NCBI GenBank assembly: GCA_964428835.1
Contig: CAYRZQ010000016.1
Coordinates: 5,980 to 69,979, forward strand
Source: JAIXWP01 sp964428835
GTDB taxonomy: Bacteria; Bacteroidota; Bacteroidia; Flavobacteriales_D; Sanyastnellaceae
Length of the DNA stretch: 64,000 bases
Reading direction: 5' to 3'
Shown here: positions 1 to 7,132 of the stretch, piece after piece
Numbering within the stretch: the first letter of the stretch is position 1
Layout: each line of letters starts with the position of its first letter
Position numbers and translations under genes: made by a program
The notes under the pieces: generated by a model
What the model was told of the DNA's origin: nothing
Database searches by the model: none
What the model saw: only the letters and a program-made list of their open reading frames with translations

Positions 1-1
1 T

Positions 2-472
2 TCGGATAAATCTAATCCTAAAAAGAGCAGTACCAGTTTTACGACTTTTGAAATGAGCTATTCCAGCGGTTGGCTAGCTGGGTTTTCATTTGTGGTGGAC
101 TCCAACAAGACTTACTTCTTTCAGGGGCCTATAGACACAACTTACTATGGTCAATTATCTGAAGATTTAGTCGGCTTAATCAATTCAACCGTATCTCACA
201 TTAAGCAAGGTAACATTCAATCCATCGATACTAATTGTGATGATTGTCCAGCTCTTGCGATTAAAATTGTTTCAGATATCGACACTATTCGAATAAAGCA
301 ATTTGGTCAGCTTGACACTCTTTTTTCTCCCGTCATTGAGGCTTTGCAAAACTTCAAAACGCAAGGGACGCATAAAATTCTTCGAGCTCAGCTCATGAAC
401 GAAACGAAGTGGATTGTCATACCTCCTTATCCTGATATTCCTGGTCCGATTATCTTTACAACGGAAGAATGA
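2..472 (+). CDS. Hypothetical protein, 5'-truncated by the window edge
   Basis: The reading frame is open from the first bases of the window through to the stop at 470-472, and residues continue without a stop upstream of the first ATG (position 53), so the true start is probably outside the window. The visible 157 residues are acidic to neutral, with two close cysteines (CDDC) and no transmembrane segment. I recognise no family. The following gene begins 56 bp downstream on the same strand. An alternative is that ATG 53 is the real start, giving 139 residues. Confidence 0.55.
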   Translation, partial: SDKSNPKKSSTSFTTFEMSYSSGWLAGFSFVVDSNKTYFFQGPIDTTYYGQLSEDLVGLINSTVSHIKQGNIQSIDTNCDDCPALAIKIVSDIDTIRIKQFGQLDTLFSPVIEALQNFKTQGTHKILRAQLMNETKWIVIPPYPDIPGPIIFTTEE

Positions 473-528
473 TATTAGGATTCATTTTACATCTGATAAA
501 GATCTTAATTCGCAACTAATAGAAAAGG

Positions 529-960
529 ATGAATAATAAAACAGGTATAGGGATTCAACACAGAAAAATTGGACTGTTATATTGGATGTTCTCCTGTATC
601 GCAGGAAGCATTATTGTCACAGAAATCGAAAGATTTTCTTTCAATCAAACACCTAATTTTCATACACCTCTATTCATGGATGGCATCATCTCATGGTTGA
701 TTCTTAGTATAATCTCTGTAGTTAGTAGTTTTCCGGCCATTCTAATTATTCTTTACTTGTCTAAAAATAAGCCTCTCCAATATTTCAACAAGATAATGTC
801 ATCTTCGTTAGTCATTTTTTACATTCTCACTTTCACGCTATCCTATTCCCTAAGTGCAAGTTTTTGGGAAGCACTATATCTAACATGCCCTTACTTTGCT
901 CTAGCCTTTGTTTTTAAAACTAAATATCTAAGACTTCTGACAACATCAATACCGCAATGA
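529..960 (+). CDS. Small integral membrane protein, unknown function
   Basis: A 143-residue protein with about four hydrophobic segments (roughly residues 15-32, 50-78, 88-110 and 112-130) joined by short charged loops, so it very likely sits in the inner membrane. No catalytic motif or named family is recognisable. It follows the truncated hypothetical gene on the same strand; about 220 bp without a clear gene separates it from the next CDS. Coding status rests on the ATG start, ordinary amino-acid composition and continuous frame. Confidence 0.6.
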   Translation: MNNKTGIGIQHRKIGLLYWMFSCIAGSIIVTEIERFSFNQTPNFHTPLFMDGIISWLILSIISVVSSFPAILIILYLSKNKPLQYFNKIMSSSLVIFYILTFTLSYSLSASFWEALYLTCPYFALAFVFKTKYLRLLTTSIPQ

Positions 961-1180
961 GCAGAGACTCGCTTTTACTCGACCCACAAGAAATTCTATG
1001 CGCTTCTTTTTATGCCCAAGCCCCCACGAACAAACGCCCCTCCCAACCTTGCCTTACTGAAAAGATACATAACCGGTGAAATCCCTTAATATCTAAGATT
1101 TTCTCTTATTTTAGCCTTAGAAGCCCTCAACTAGACACGAGTGGTTTCCCCACGCCTCGCCTTTCATTAAAATTCAGAAA

Positions 1181-1903
1181 ATGTATCGAAGAATAATATT
1201 CAGCATATTCACTCTGGTCATTACAAGTTCTTCTTTTGCTTGTTACTGTCCCTATTCAGAGGAGTTTAATCTGGTCGACTATGATTCTTATACACATATT
1301 TTCGAGGTGAGCATAAAGTCCAAATATGAATTTAAAAAGGATTCTGTAAACATAGACTTACCAAAAAATTCAACGCTCTATGAAATTGGAGCTCTCTTTG
1401 GCTTTAACATTTCTATCCTTGAAGTTTTTAAAGGAGACTTGAATCTGTCAGAGAACATTATGGGATTTCCTGCATTTTCCAGTTGTTCCTGGGGGCCAGA
1501 AATAGGATTTACATACATATTCTACGCAAACTCGTTGAATAGCATAGAAGCGTGCAATAGAAAGTTGGTCAAGGAATACAATCAAGAATACTATGAAAAT
1601 GAAAAGGCCATTCTAAAATCACTTAAAACAAAGCCCAAGGAGTTTCAGATAGAGTCAAACAATAAGCTTCTCATCGAAGGAAATTTTATCGATGAAAAAA
1701 GAGAAGGAACATGGAAAATATATTCGACTCAGAATCCCAACACAATAGCCTTGATGCTCACCTACTCCAAGGGGAAGCTGCTATCGGTAAAGAAAGAAAT
1801 TGGATACTCTGAGACAGATGAATGGCTTAATATGACCTATCAGTACTACCTTGAACAAGTGCCACCATGGAACGAAAATAGCCCAACACCGAAAGAAGAT
1901 TAA
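1181..1903 (+). CDS. Secreted hypothetical protein with a C-terminal MORN/YwqK-like segment
   Basis: The 240-residue product begins with a signal peptide (about residues 1-20, ending SSSFA before CYCPYSEE), so it is exported; the Cys after the cleavage region leaves a lipoprotein possible. The middle has cysteines in a CSWGPE context reminiscent of extracellular tissue-inhibitor-like domains, but that is weak. Around residues 168-185 the stretch GNFIDEKREGTWKIY is a typical MORN-variant (YwqK-type) repeat. The next gene carries the same repeat type, suggesting two related surface proteins. Exact function is unknown. Confidence 0.65.
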   Translation: MYRRIIFSIFTLVITSSSFACYCPYSEEFNLVDYDSYTHIFEVSIKSKYEFKKDSVNIDLPKNSTLYEIGALFGFNISILEVFKGDLNLSENIMGFPAFSSCSWGPEIGFTYIFYANSLNSIEACNRKLVKEYNQEYYENEKAILKSLKTKPKEFQIESNNKLLIEGNFIDEKREGTWKIYSTQNPNTIALMLTYSKGKLLSVKKEIGYSETDEWLNMTYQYYLEQVPPWNENSPTPKED

Positions 1904-1967
1904 AATACTATTCTTAAAACGGCTAAACAAAAATCCACTTCTCCCATTCACCATCACACTCCAACTG

Positions 1968-2588
1968 ATGAAAAACACCTTCTCTCTTTTAATCCTTCTA
2001 ACTGCCCTAGAACTGGAGGCTCAAACAATGTTGATTTTTAAGAATGATACACTTGTTATCTACGATAACGATAGCATCTATTACCGAAAGGGCGATGATA
2101 TCAACGGGGAAATAAAGTATGGACGCAATGAGTATTATCAGATCATTCAAGTGCAAGACGGCTACATATCAAATTGGAAAAGTTATTTTCAAAACGGAGC
2201 ACTCCGCAGCGAATACAATTTCAAATATGGAAAACGGCATGGCCCATACACTGAATGGTACGAGACAGGCACCTTATTTATAAGTGGTAATTATCATGAT
2301 GGCCACGAGGATGGGTTGTGGACGTATTACTTCTCGAACGGCGTAAAAGAATCAGAAGGGAGATTTCTTGCGGATACAGACCACCTTATCAAGGACTTTC
2401 AAACGCATTTCAATAAGCGAATGCCTGAAACCGGTGAATTAACACAAGTCGTCATGTCTAGTCCTGTGCACTCCCCGCCGGATGGAGAGTGGAAATTTTA
2501 TAACAAGAGAGGTGCATTAATAAAAACATTCACCTTCGATAAAGGAACAATTGTATCCATGGAATTTGGGGATCATCGCAACAATTAG
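1968..2588 (+). CDS. Secreted YwqK/MORN-repeat protein
   Basis: I placed the start at ATG 1968 because it gives a clean signal peptide (MKNTFSLLILLTALELEAQ) and avoids overlapping the previous gene; a longer frame from 1851 is open but lacks export signals at its start. The mature part contains several MORN-variant repeats of the form ngxlrsEynfkyGkrhGpytEWyetG, typical of proteins annotated as YwqK-family antitoxin components, although an antitoxin role is not established for most of them. The repeats run through about residues 70-200. It lies 64 bp behind the preceding MORN-like gene, so co-transcription is plausible. Confidence 0.7.
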   Translation: MKNTFSLLILLTALELEAQTMLIFKNDTLVIYDNDSIYYRKGDDINGEIKYGRNEYYQIIQVQDGYISNWKSYFQNGALRSEYNFKYGKRHGPYTEWYETGTLFISGNYHDGHEDGLWTYYFSNGVKESEGRFLADTDHLIKDFQTHFNKRMPETGELTQVVMSSPVHSPPDGEWKFYNKRGALIKTFTFDKGTIVSMEFGDHRNN

Positions 2589-2658
2589 CGGTTAAATATC
2601 TACTTACCCCCCCCCGAACAATCTCCCCACCAACGTTGTCTAACTGCAAAGATATAGC

Positions 2659-3216
2659 GTGAAATCAATTATTCTTCTCTTCCTCGGTGTGGCTATGGTG
2701 AATGTGACGGCGGATAATGCGAGCTTCGATTTTGGGAGCGGCAAAAATCAAATCAACAACTGGTCTGTAATCTCCGACAACGTGATGGGCGGCGTGACCA
2801 CTTCCAAACTGGAGTACACCGAAAACACGATGGTGCTCAGCGGGAATATTTCCCTGGCCAACTTCGGCGGTTTCGCTTCCGTGAAGACTGCTTTTGGTCA
2901 ATACGATTTGTCTCCATTCAAAGGGGTTAAAATTCGATTCAAATCCACCAATCAAAAATTCGCCTTTACCCTCGAAGACAAAAAGAACTGGACACAACCC
3001 AACTTCAAAGGCAATTTCTCTTCGTCCAAACCCGATACATGGGAAGAGACCATTCTTTATTTCAAAGACTTCAAAGAGTACCGCATCGGAGAACCGACAG
3101 GAAACAAACTCGAAGACGCCAGTCTCAAAAATATGGTTCGCCTCGGCATCATCACCACCGAGAAAAAAGAAGGTCCCTTCTCCATCGAGATCGATTATGT
3201 GGAGTTCATAAAGTAG
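2659..3216 (+). CDS. CIA30-family (NDUFAF1-like) protein, exported
   Basis: The 185-residue protein starts with GTG at 2659, which yields a signal peptide (about residues 1-19). The rest matches the CIA30 / complex I intermediate-associated protein 30 fold: W..ISDNVMGGVT near residues 35-46, then NFGGFASVK, and a C-terminal SLKNMVRLGIIT...F.IEIDYVEF. In mitochondria this family assists complex I assembly; in bacteria the role is mostly unknown and may be sugar binding because the fold is galactose-binding-like. A run of nine C residues at 2607-2615 lies about 45 bp upstream of the start. Confidence 0.8.
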   Translation: MKSIILLFLGVAMVNVTADNASFDFGSGKNQINNWSVISDNVMGGVTTSKLEYTENTMVLSGNISLANFGGFASVKTAFGQYDLSPFKGVKIRFKSTNQKFAFTLEDKKNWTQPNFKGNFSSSKPDTWEETILYFKDFKEYRIGEPTGNKLEDASLKNMVRLGIITTEKKEGPFSIEIDYVEFIK

Positions 3217-3416
3217 TTGAATTTCCCTCTATCCTATACCTTGTCAAACACTGAGACCTATCAAGGCCGCATCCCGCTTTGCGGCGAATAAAACTCCTAT
3301 TCACCGCAAATTTTGCGGAGATTATGACGTGAGGTGAAAAAGAGATTTTGATAAAAAGTGAACAAGGCGGCCGCAGCACGAATTACACTCTTACGCAATA
3401 GTAGACCGCACATGGG

Positions 3417-3442
3417 TTGAATAAAACGATTTTGTATATTTG
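3417..3442 (+). promoter_or_regulatory. Putative promoter with the start codon 4 bp downstream
   Basis: TATATTTG at 3435-3442 matches the Bacteroidota -7 consensus TAnnTTTG, with a TTG at 3417-3419. The spacing of 15 bp is shorter than the usual 17-23. ATG 3447 begins only 4 bp after the -7 box, so a transcript from here would be leaderless or nearly so. Confidence 0.4.
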
Positions 3443-3446
3443 GGCT

Positions 3447-3836
3447 ATGAATTTTATCAGTCAAAACATCGAACTTATTAGTACTCTGTGTAAAGCCCAC
3501 AAAGTAAAACGTCTCTATGCGTTTGGTTCTGTATTAACTGACAAATTCAACGAACAAAGTGATATCGACTTCATCGTAGATTTTGACGATATACCTTTAC
3601 TCGAGTATGCCGATAATTATTTTGACCTGAAATTTTTGCTGGAAGACGCTCTCAAAAGACATGTTGACTTACTCGAAGAAAAAGCTATCAAGAATCCATA
3701 TTTTAAGAAGGCAATTGAAAAAAATAAGCAGTTGATTTATGGATGTGATGAAATCTCCGACGATGTCATTTGGGGCATCGTGGTCAATAATCTTCCAATT
3801 TTAAAAAGTGAAGTAGCAAGTCTGTTGCAAGAGTAA
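3447..3836 (+). CDS. MntA-type minimal nucleotidyltransferase fused to a HepT-like C-terminal remnant
   Basis: Residues 1-99 form a minimal nucleotidyltransferase (MNT) domain: GS at 27-28 followed by SDIDFIVDF with D39 and D41, the nucleotide- and metal-binding signature of MntA antitoxins. These antitoxins add AMP to a Tyr of the HEPN toxin HepT. MNT proteins often end near ..KKQLIYG, as seen here at residues 93-99. The remaining 30 residues (ISDDVIWGIVVNNLPILKSEV) resemble the extreme C terminus of a HepT/DUF86 toxin, but the RxxxxHxY active site that should precede them is absent. I infer an in-frame deletion that removed most of hepT and joined the two ends. Start ATG 3447 is preferred over the upstream TTG-initiated extension. 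Confidence 0.7.
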   Translation: MNFISQNIELISTLCKAHKVKRLYAFGSVLTDKFNEQSDIDFIVDFDDIPLLEYADNYFDLKFLLEDALKRHVDLLEEKAIKNPYFKKAIEKNKQLIYGCDEISDDVIWGIVVNNLPILKSEVASLLQE

Positions 3837-3875
3837 TCCTATTTTGTCAATGGCAGTCTCAACCCAGAATAAATA

Positions 3876-3897
3876 AAAGTGCATTAAAATGCACTTT
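3876..3897. promoter_or_regulatory. Perfect 10-bp inverted repeat, probable HipB operator
   Basis: AAAGTGCATT (3876-3885), AA, then AATGCACTTT (3888-3897) is a perfect dyad. The half-site AATGCACTTT is repeated at 3950-3959, overlapping the hipB start codon, and GCATTAAA recurs at 3931-3938 directly after the -7 box. The layout fits autoregulation by the Xre-type repressor encoded downstream, as is known for HipB of HipA systems. Confidence 0.6.
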
Positions 3898-3900
3898 CTA

Positions 3901-3931
3901 TTGAATTACAGGTCAATTCACCCTATATTTG
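3901..3931 (+). promoter_or_regulatory. Promoter of the hipBST-like operon
   Basis: TTG at 3901-3903 and TATATTTG at 3924-3931 are separated by 20 bp, matching the Bacteroidota -33/-7 arrangement. The predicted transcript starts about 14 bp before ATG 3951. The promoter lies between the inverted repeat and the operator half-site that covers the start codon, so a bound repressor would block it. Confidence 0.6.
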
Positions 3932-3950
3932 CATTAAACAAGGCACTATA

Positions 3951-4169
3951 ATGCACTTTTTAGAACTAATAAAGACCATCAAAGATCGTCGGGAATCTTT
4001 GAACGTGACGCAAGAAACGCTGGCCGAACTCGCAGGTGTTGGGTTGAGAACTTTGAAACAATTCGAAAGCGGAAAAGGAAATCCAACGCTCTCCACATTG
4101 CAAAAGATCTCTGACGTGCTCGGAATGGAGATATCTCTTAAACTTAAAAATATCGGACAGACTAAATGA
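3951..4169 (+). CDS. hipB: Xre-family antitoxin/repressor, HipB-like
   Basis: A 72-residue helix-turn-helix protein: RRESLNVTQETLAELAGVGLRTLKQFESGKGNPTLSTL is the classic HTH_3 pattern (about residues 12-50), followed by a short C-terminal helix ending in LKLK. In HipBA and HipBST systems this protein dimerises on palindromic operators and, with its partners, represses the operon. Its stop codon overlaps the start of the next gene (ATGA at 4166-4169), showing translational coupling to hipS and hipT. Operator-like palindromes lie directly upstream and across its start codon. Confidence 0.85.
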   Translation: MHFLELIKTIKDRRESLNVTQETLAELAGVGLRTLKQFESGKGNPTLSTLQKISDVLGMEISLKLKNIGQTK

Positions 4170-4495
4170 GAAGAGCCAAGGTATTATTCAAAAATGAAGA
4201 AGCAGGCATCTTAGTTCAATACGATGATGGTTCGTTTTCATTCCGCTATAATGAAGATTGGATAGCGCATAGCAATAGACCAAGCATCAGTCTTACCTTG
4301 CCCAAAACAGAAAAAGAATTTCATTCTCAATACTTGTTTCCCTTCTTTTTCAATATGCTTCCCGAGGGTTCAAATAAACAAGTGGTTTGCGCATTCAATA
4401 GAATTGACCACGATGACTACTTCGGTTTACTCATGACTACCGCAAAGCATGACAGTATTGGAGCGGTGAGGGTCGTCAAAATAGAAAATGAATGA
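4166..4495 (+). CDS. hipS: HipS-like protein (stand-alone HipA N-terminal subdomain)
   Basis: The 109 residues correspond to the N-terminal subdomain 1 of HipA kinases: KVLFKNEEAGILVQYDDGSFSFRYNEDW then ISLTLPKTEKEFHSQYLFPFFFNMLPEGSNK, ending with DSIGAVRVV. In classical HipA this is part of the kinase polypeptide; here it is its own gene, 4 bp overlapped by both neighbours. That matches the tripartite HipBST organisation described for enteropathogenic E. coli, where HipS is the antitoxin that inhibits the HipT kinase. Assignment is from domain content and gene order. Confidence 0.8.
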   Translation: MRRAKVLFKNEEAGILVQYDDGSFSFRYNEDWIAHSNRPSISLTLPKTEKEFHSQYLFPFFFNMLPEGSNKQVVCAFNRIDHDDYFGLLMTTAKHDSIGAVRVVKIENE

Positions 4496-5478
4496 GTTCA
4501 TTAGAAATCAAATATTGTCCTGGCACACTTGCTGAAGGTTTTGGTACGTATAGCAAAGCGGCTCTGAATCGAGTATTTCAGGGCAAAAAGGTAGATCATA
4601 TTTTGCCATACAACTCTCCAATATCCGATGCGGATATGACTGAGCTGTTTGATGAGACACGTAGCCGCATATCGATATCTGGTGTACAAGAAAAATATTC
4701 TGTAGTGCTAGATAAAAATAAATTGAGACTTATCCGCGAAAATGAGCAAGGCACCTACATTCTCAAACCCATCCCCAGTGGCGGAAAGAAGGCGGATCAA
4801 ATGCCAGCCAATGAACATCTGACCATGCAAATAGCCCGTCAAGTCTATGGAATAGAGACAGCGGAGAATGCATTGATATTTTTTAAGGATGGCGCGCCTG
4901 CATACATCACCAAAAGATTCGATGTAAAAGAAGATGGTTCGAAAATCGCTCAGGACGACTTTGCTTCCTTAGCGCAAAGAACCCCGCAAACGCATGGCGA
5001 ACACTACAAGTATCTCGGGAATTACCTGGAGTTATTCGACCTAATGCGAATGTATTTACCGACATACAAAATAGAAGCGCCAAAGCTCCTTCGATTGATT
5101 GTCTTTAATTATCTATTTTCAAATGGCGATGCACATCTCAAAAACTTCTCTATCGTAGAAACACCCTTTGGAGATTATCGACTGAGTCCCGCGTATGACC
5201 TGCTCAATAGCCGCATCCACATATCCGATAGAGACTTTGCACTGGATGATGGACTACTACCAAGAAATCTCGCGAAGGGAAAAATCTCGTCACAATTTGC
5301 CAAACTATCAAAGCAAGCGGACATCAGTGAAAAGATCTTTGAGGAAATAATGGTATTGATGACATCTAAATCAGACACCGTCGAGAATTTGATCTCTGCT
5401 TCTTTTCTGAACAATACTACCAAAAGAAATTATCTCCAATTGTATCAAGGCCGCTTAAAACAATTGATGAAGGGGTGA
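4492..5478 (+). CDS. hipT: HipT-like Ser/Thr kinase toxin (HipA family)
   Basis: The 328-residue protein lacks the HipA N-terminal subdomain, which is encoded by the preceding gene, and contains only the kinase core. Visible motifs are SISGVQ at residues 61-66 (glycine-rich loop, with the SIS pair that is autophosphorylated in E. coli HipT), the ATP-binding lysine in YILKP (K92), the catalytic loop NGDAHLKN (211-218, D213) and the metal-binding YDLLN (D236). All key residues are intact, so it should be active. HipA phosphorylates GltX and E. coli HipT phosphorylates TrpS; the target here cannot be predicted. It overlaps hipS by 4 bp and ends the operon. Confidence 0.85.
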   Translation: MSSLEIKYCPGTLAEGFGTYSKAALNRVFQGKKVDHILPYNSPISDADMTELFDETRSRISISGVQEKYSVVLDKNKLRLIRENEQGTYILKPIPSGGKKADQMPANEHLTMQIARQVYGIETAENALIFFKDGAPAYITKRFDVKEDGSKIAQDDFASLAQRTPQTHGEHYKYLGNYLELFDLMRMYLPTYKIEAPKLLRLIVFNYLFSNGDAHLKNFSIVETPFGDYRLSPAYDLLNSRIHISDRDFALDDGLLPRNLAKGKISSQFAKLSKQADISEKIFEEIMVLMTSKSDTVENLISASFLNNTTKRNYLQLYQGRLKQLMKG

Positions 5479-5505
5479 GATGTCGACACATAATAAATCC
5501 TCTTT

Positions 5506-5551
5506 ATTTGATTTAAATCAAATCAAAAAATGACATCAAAATATAGCTTTG
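5506..5551 (+). promoter_or_regulatory. CRP/FNR-type palindrome with a -7 element
   Basis: ATTTGATTTAAATCAAAT at 5506-5523 is an 18-bp perfect palindrome containing TTGAT-N4-ATCAA, the FNR-type consensus. TAGCTTTG at 5544-5551 fits the -7 box TAnnTTTG. A start near 5557 would put the palindrome centre close to -42, the usual class II activator position. No -33 TTG is present at the expected distance, which agrees with activator dependence. The palindrome followed by A residues could instead be part of a weak terminator for the hip operon. Confidence 0.4.
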
Positions 5552-5569
5552 CCATCATTAGCTTCAAGG

Positions 5570-5791
5570 ATGTCCAAAATCGTAAAGATAAGATTTAACA
5601 ATCAACATAATGATACTCCCCTGATATGGCGCGTCATTATTGATGACGTTGAGTATTTAGCATCAGAAATTCTGATTAATACACCTTCCTTCACCAGTGT
5701 TGACACACTTCCCGATGGCGCTGTAAAGCATCATGTCTCAGCCGCATACGAACGATTGATTTGGAATGATGATAGATTAACTGTTGAATAA
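5570..5791 (+). CDS. Small hypothetical protein
   Basis: I start it at ATG 5570 (73 residues, MSKIVKIRFN...), because the upstream TTG-initiated extension would cover the probable -7 box. The protein is soluble, with a pattern of short beta strands (LIWRVIIDDVEYLASEILI) and no signal peptide. Similar short Bacteroidota proteins beginning K-I-x-F-N are familiar to me only as hypothetical proteins. It sits alone between the hip operon and a long non-coding stretch. Confidence 0.6.
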   Translation: MSKIVKIRFNNQHNDTPLIWRVIIDDVEYLASEILINTPSFTSVDTLPDGAVKHHVSAAYERLIWNDDRLTVE

Positions 5792-5920
5792 AAAAATCAT
5801 ACAATCTTTCAACCCAATAGTGTAATTACAAATCTTTGACAGCAGCTCACCTTTGGAGGATAATATTTTAATCCTAATAAGCATAGACAATCTACTTTAC
5901 ATTATTTCAGTTCACCTCAT

Positions 5921-6007
5921 TTATCCAAAATGCTTTAGAATTCGTCTTCTGTCTTCGCTCTCCTTATCATTCTTGTGATACAGTTCGATGAAGGTACAAT
6001 AGAACAT
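5921..6007 (-). pseudogene. Fragment of a RelE/ParE-type toxin C terminus
   Basis: Read on the minus strand, a 28-codon frame encodes FIELYHKNDKESEDRRRILK near its end, which resembles the C-terminal strand and helix of RelE/ParE-like toxins (..FIExYfKgDKenEdreRI..). A stop codon lies immediately upstream of its ATG and the preceding sequence is not open in any convincing frame, so only the tail of the gene survives. No antitoxin is visible next to it. Identification is by motif memory over a short stretch. Confidence 0.4.
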
Positions 6008-6080
6008 TTATAAACTTATGGGCCTGCAAGGTTTCAATCGAATTCAAAGATCGCCATCTCCCGCCCAGCGCGAGGCAAGA

Positions 6081-6284
6081 GGCCTCACCCCAACCCCTCT
6101 CCAAAGGAGAGGGGCTTCACCGCCGATGAAGCTTAATTCTAATAGTTTTTATCATTGAAGTGAAATGTTTCTTCATAAAGCTACAAAAACCTCATGGAGG
6201 TAAAAATCAACCGACATCCTGTTTAGGAGTTGTTGGATAGAAGAACTTAGCCCCTCTCCTTCGGAGAGGGGTTGGGGTGAGGCC
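6081..6284. repeat. Two GC-rich hairpin elements in inverted orientation
   Basis: The element at 6081-6116 (CCTCACCCCAACCCCTCTCC, loop, GGAGAGGGGCTT) recurs as its reverse complement at 6249-6284. A 22-bp arm is identical between the copies (6081-6102 versus 6263-6284). Each copy is itself a hairpin with a short loop (AA or TTC region), and the two could also pair with each other across about 130 bp. This resembles dispersed REP-like palindromes; no transposase is nearby. Confidence 0.7.
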
Positions 6285-6315
6285 AAACCTAGGACGAAAC
6301 CGCACTGCCTTGTAT

Positions 6316-6323
6316 TATATTTG
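6316..6323 (+). promoter_or_regulatory. -7 box upstream of the 6354 gene
   Basis: TATATTTG matches TAnnTTTG and lies 30 bp upstream of ATG 6354. It overlaps the TTG at 6321 that could otherwise be taken as a start codon, so ATG 6354 is the better start. No clear -33 TTG is visible. Confidence 0.5.
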
Positions 6324-6353
6324 AGTCTCAGCATTCAATCTAATACCCAAACG

Positions 6354-7121
6354 ATGGCCAACGCTGCTAATGCATTCCGAAACTCACTCACCCTTTTAGT
6401 ACTTTTTACTATAAGTATCGGCTTATGGGCTCAGCCAGGGTATGAGCTTGCACCTGCGAACAGCCGCAGCAACAATGGCGACTACAATGTGCGACTGCTA
6501 CATTTAGGCGACAGTGCAATGAAGAAAATTTTCGGTGAATTTGGGTTTTCGAGAAACTTCATTCTGACTTGCATTCAAAACCCATGTGAGAAAGGTTATT
6601 TCTATGCCAATGTTCTGGAAAGTAGCAGGCCCTGCGCCATGGCACCTCAAGATACCTGCAAAGAAGCCATCCTCACCTATCGTTATGCAAATACAGACGT
6701 CCCACTCACCATCAAGATGGTAGTTTCTATGAAGGACGCGGGCAATTTTGTTTACATAGAAAATAACCAATACGGTAAAAATACCGTTCCATTTGAAAAA
6801 CAAAATATACTCTCACTTACAGCGATTAAAAAAATTCTTGCCGACGACTTTGCCAAAGACAGTTTGACAATTTTATCCGACTATCGATCGCTAGTTTATT
6901 CAAGTGCCAGTAGTTTTAAGCCATTAAAAAATCAAGATCCTTCCGATATATATTCGGTATCTAAATTAGTGAAGGAAACCAAAGCTGGAAAAAACTGGGA
7001 AAGTGGATTCATTTACACCGCTTACAGCAATCATCCCAAGCTCTCGAACAGAATCTATCACTTCGACGCCCTCACCGGAAACCTCCTCTGGATCACCTCC
7101 TTCCACAACGTGCCGAATTAG
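6354..7121 (+). CDS. Secreted hypothetical protein
   Basis: The 255-residue product has a signal peptide after a short polar N terminus (NSLTLLVLFTISIGLWAQ, about residues 10-28). The mature region has four cysteines in a 35-residue stretch (CIQNPC ... CAMAPQDTC) that could form disulfides. The end (YHFDALTGNLLWIT) recalls the closing strand of PepSY-like domains but the match is too short to claim. The DNA encoding its signal peptide is partly duplicated at 8423-8451, and the spacer following it is duplicated upstream of the 8682 gene. Confidence 0.65.
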   Translation: MANAANAFRNSLTLLVLFTISIGLWAQPGYELAPANSRSNNGDYNVRLLHLGDSAMKKIFGEFGFSRNFILTCIQNPCEKGYFYANVLESSRPCAMAPQDTCKEAILTYRYANTDVPLTIKMVVSMKDAGNFVYIENNQYGKNTVPFEKQNILSLTAIKKILADDFAKDSLTILSDYRSLVYSSASSFKPLKNQDPSDIYSVSKLVKETKAGKNWESGFIYTAYSNHPKLSNRIYHFDALTGNLLWITSFHNVPN

Positions 7122-7132
7122 TCATAACATCA

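Larger units (their letters stand above)
5792..6353. other. Non-coding stretch with decayed toxin and inverted GC-rich palindromes
   Basis: Over 550 bp without an intact gene. It holds a minus-strand RelE-like fragment (5921-6007), two copies of a GC-rich palindrome in inverted orientation (6081-6284) and a TATATTTG box (6316-6323) for the next gene. The rest is AT-rich with no recognised feature. Confidence 0.6.

Noticed and set aside
1181..2588. Type II toxin-antitoxin pair (YwqK antitoxin annotation)
   Set aside because: Both proteins are exported MORN-repeat proteins with signal peptides, so a cytoplasmic antitoxin role is not supported.
2607..2615. Poly-C tract as a phase-variation switch
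   Set aside because: The run of nine C lies outside any coding frame and not at a clear promoter spacing; length variation cannot be judged from one sequence.
5506..5523. Intrinsic terminator of the hip operon
   Set aside because: The palindrome is entirely A/T-rich except two G/C pairs, too weak as a stem; its TTGAT-N4-ATCAA form fits a CRP/FNR site better, though this remains open.
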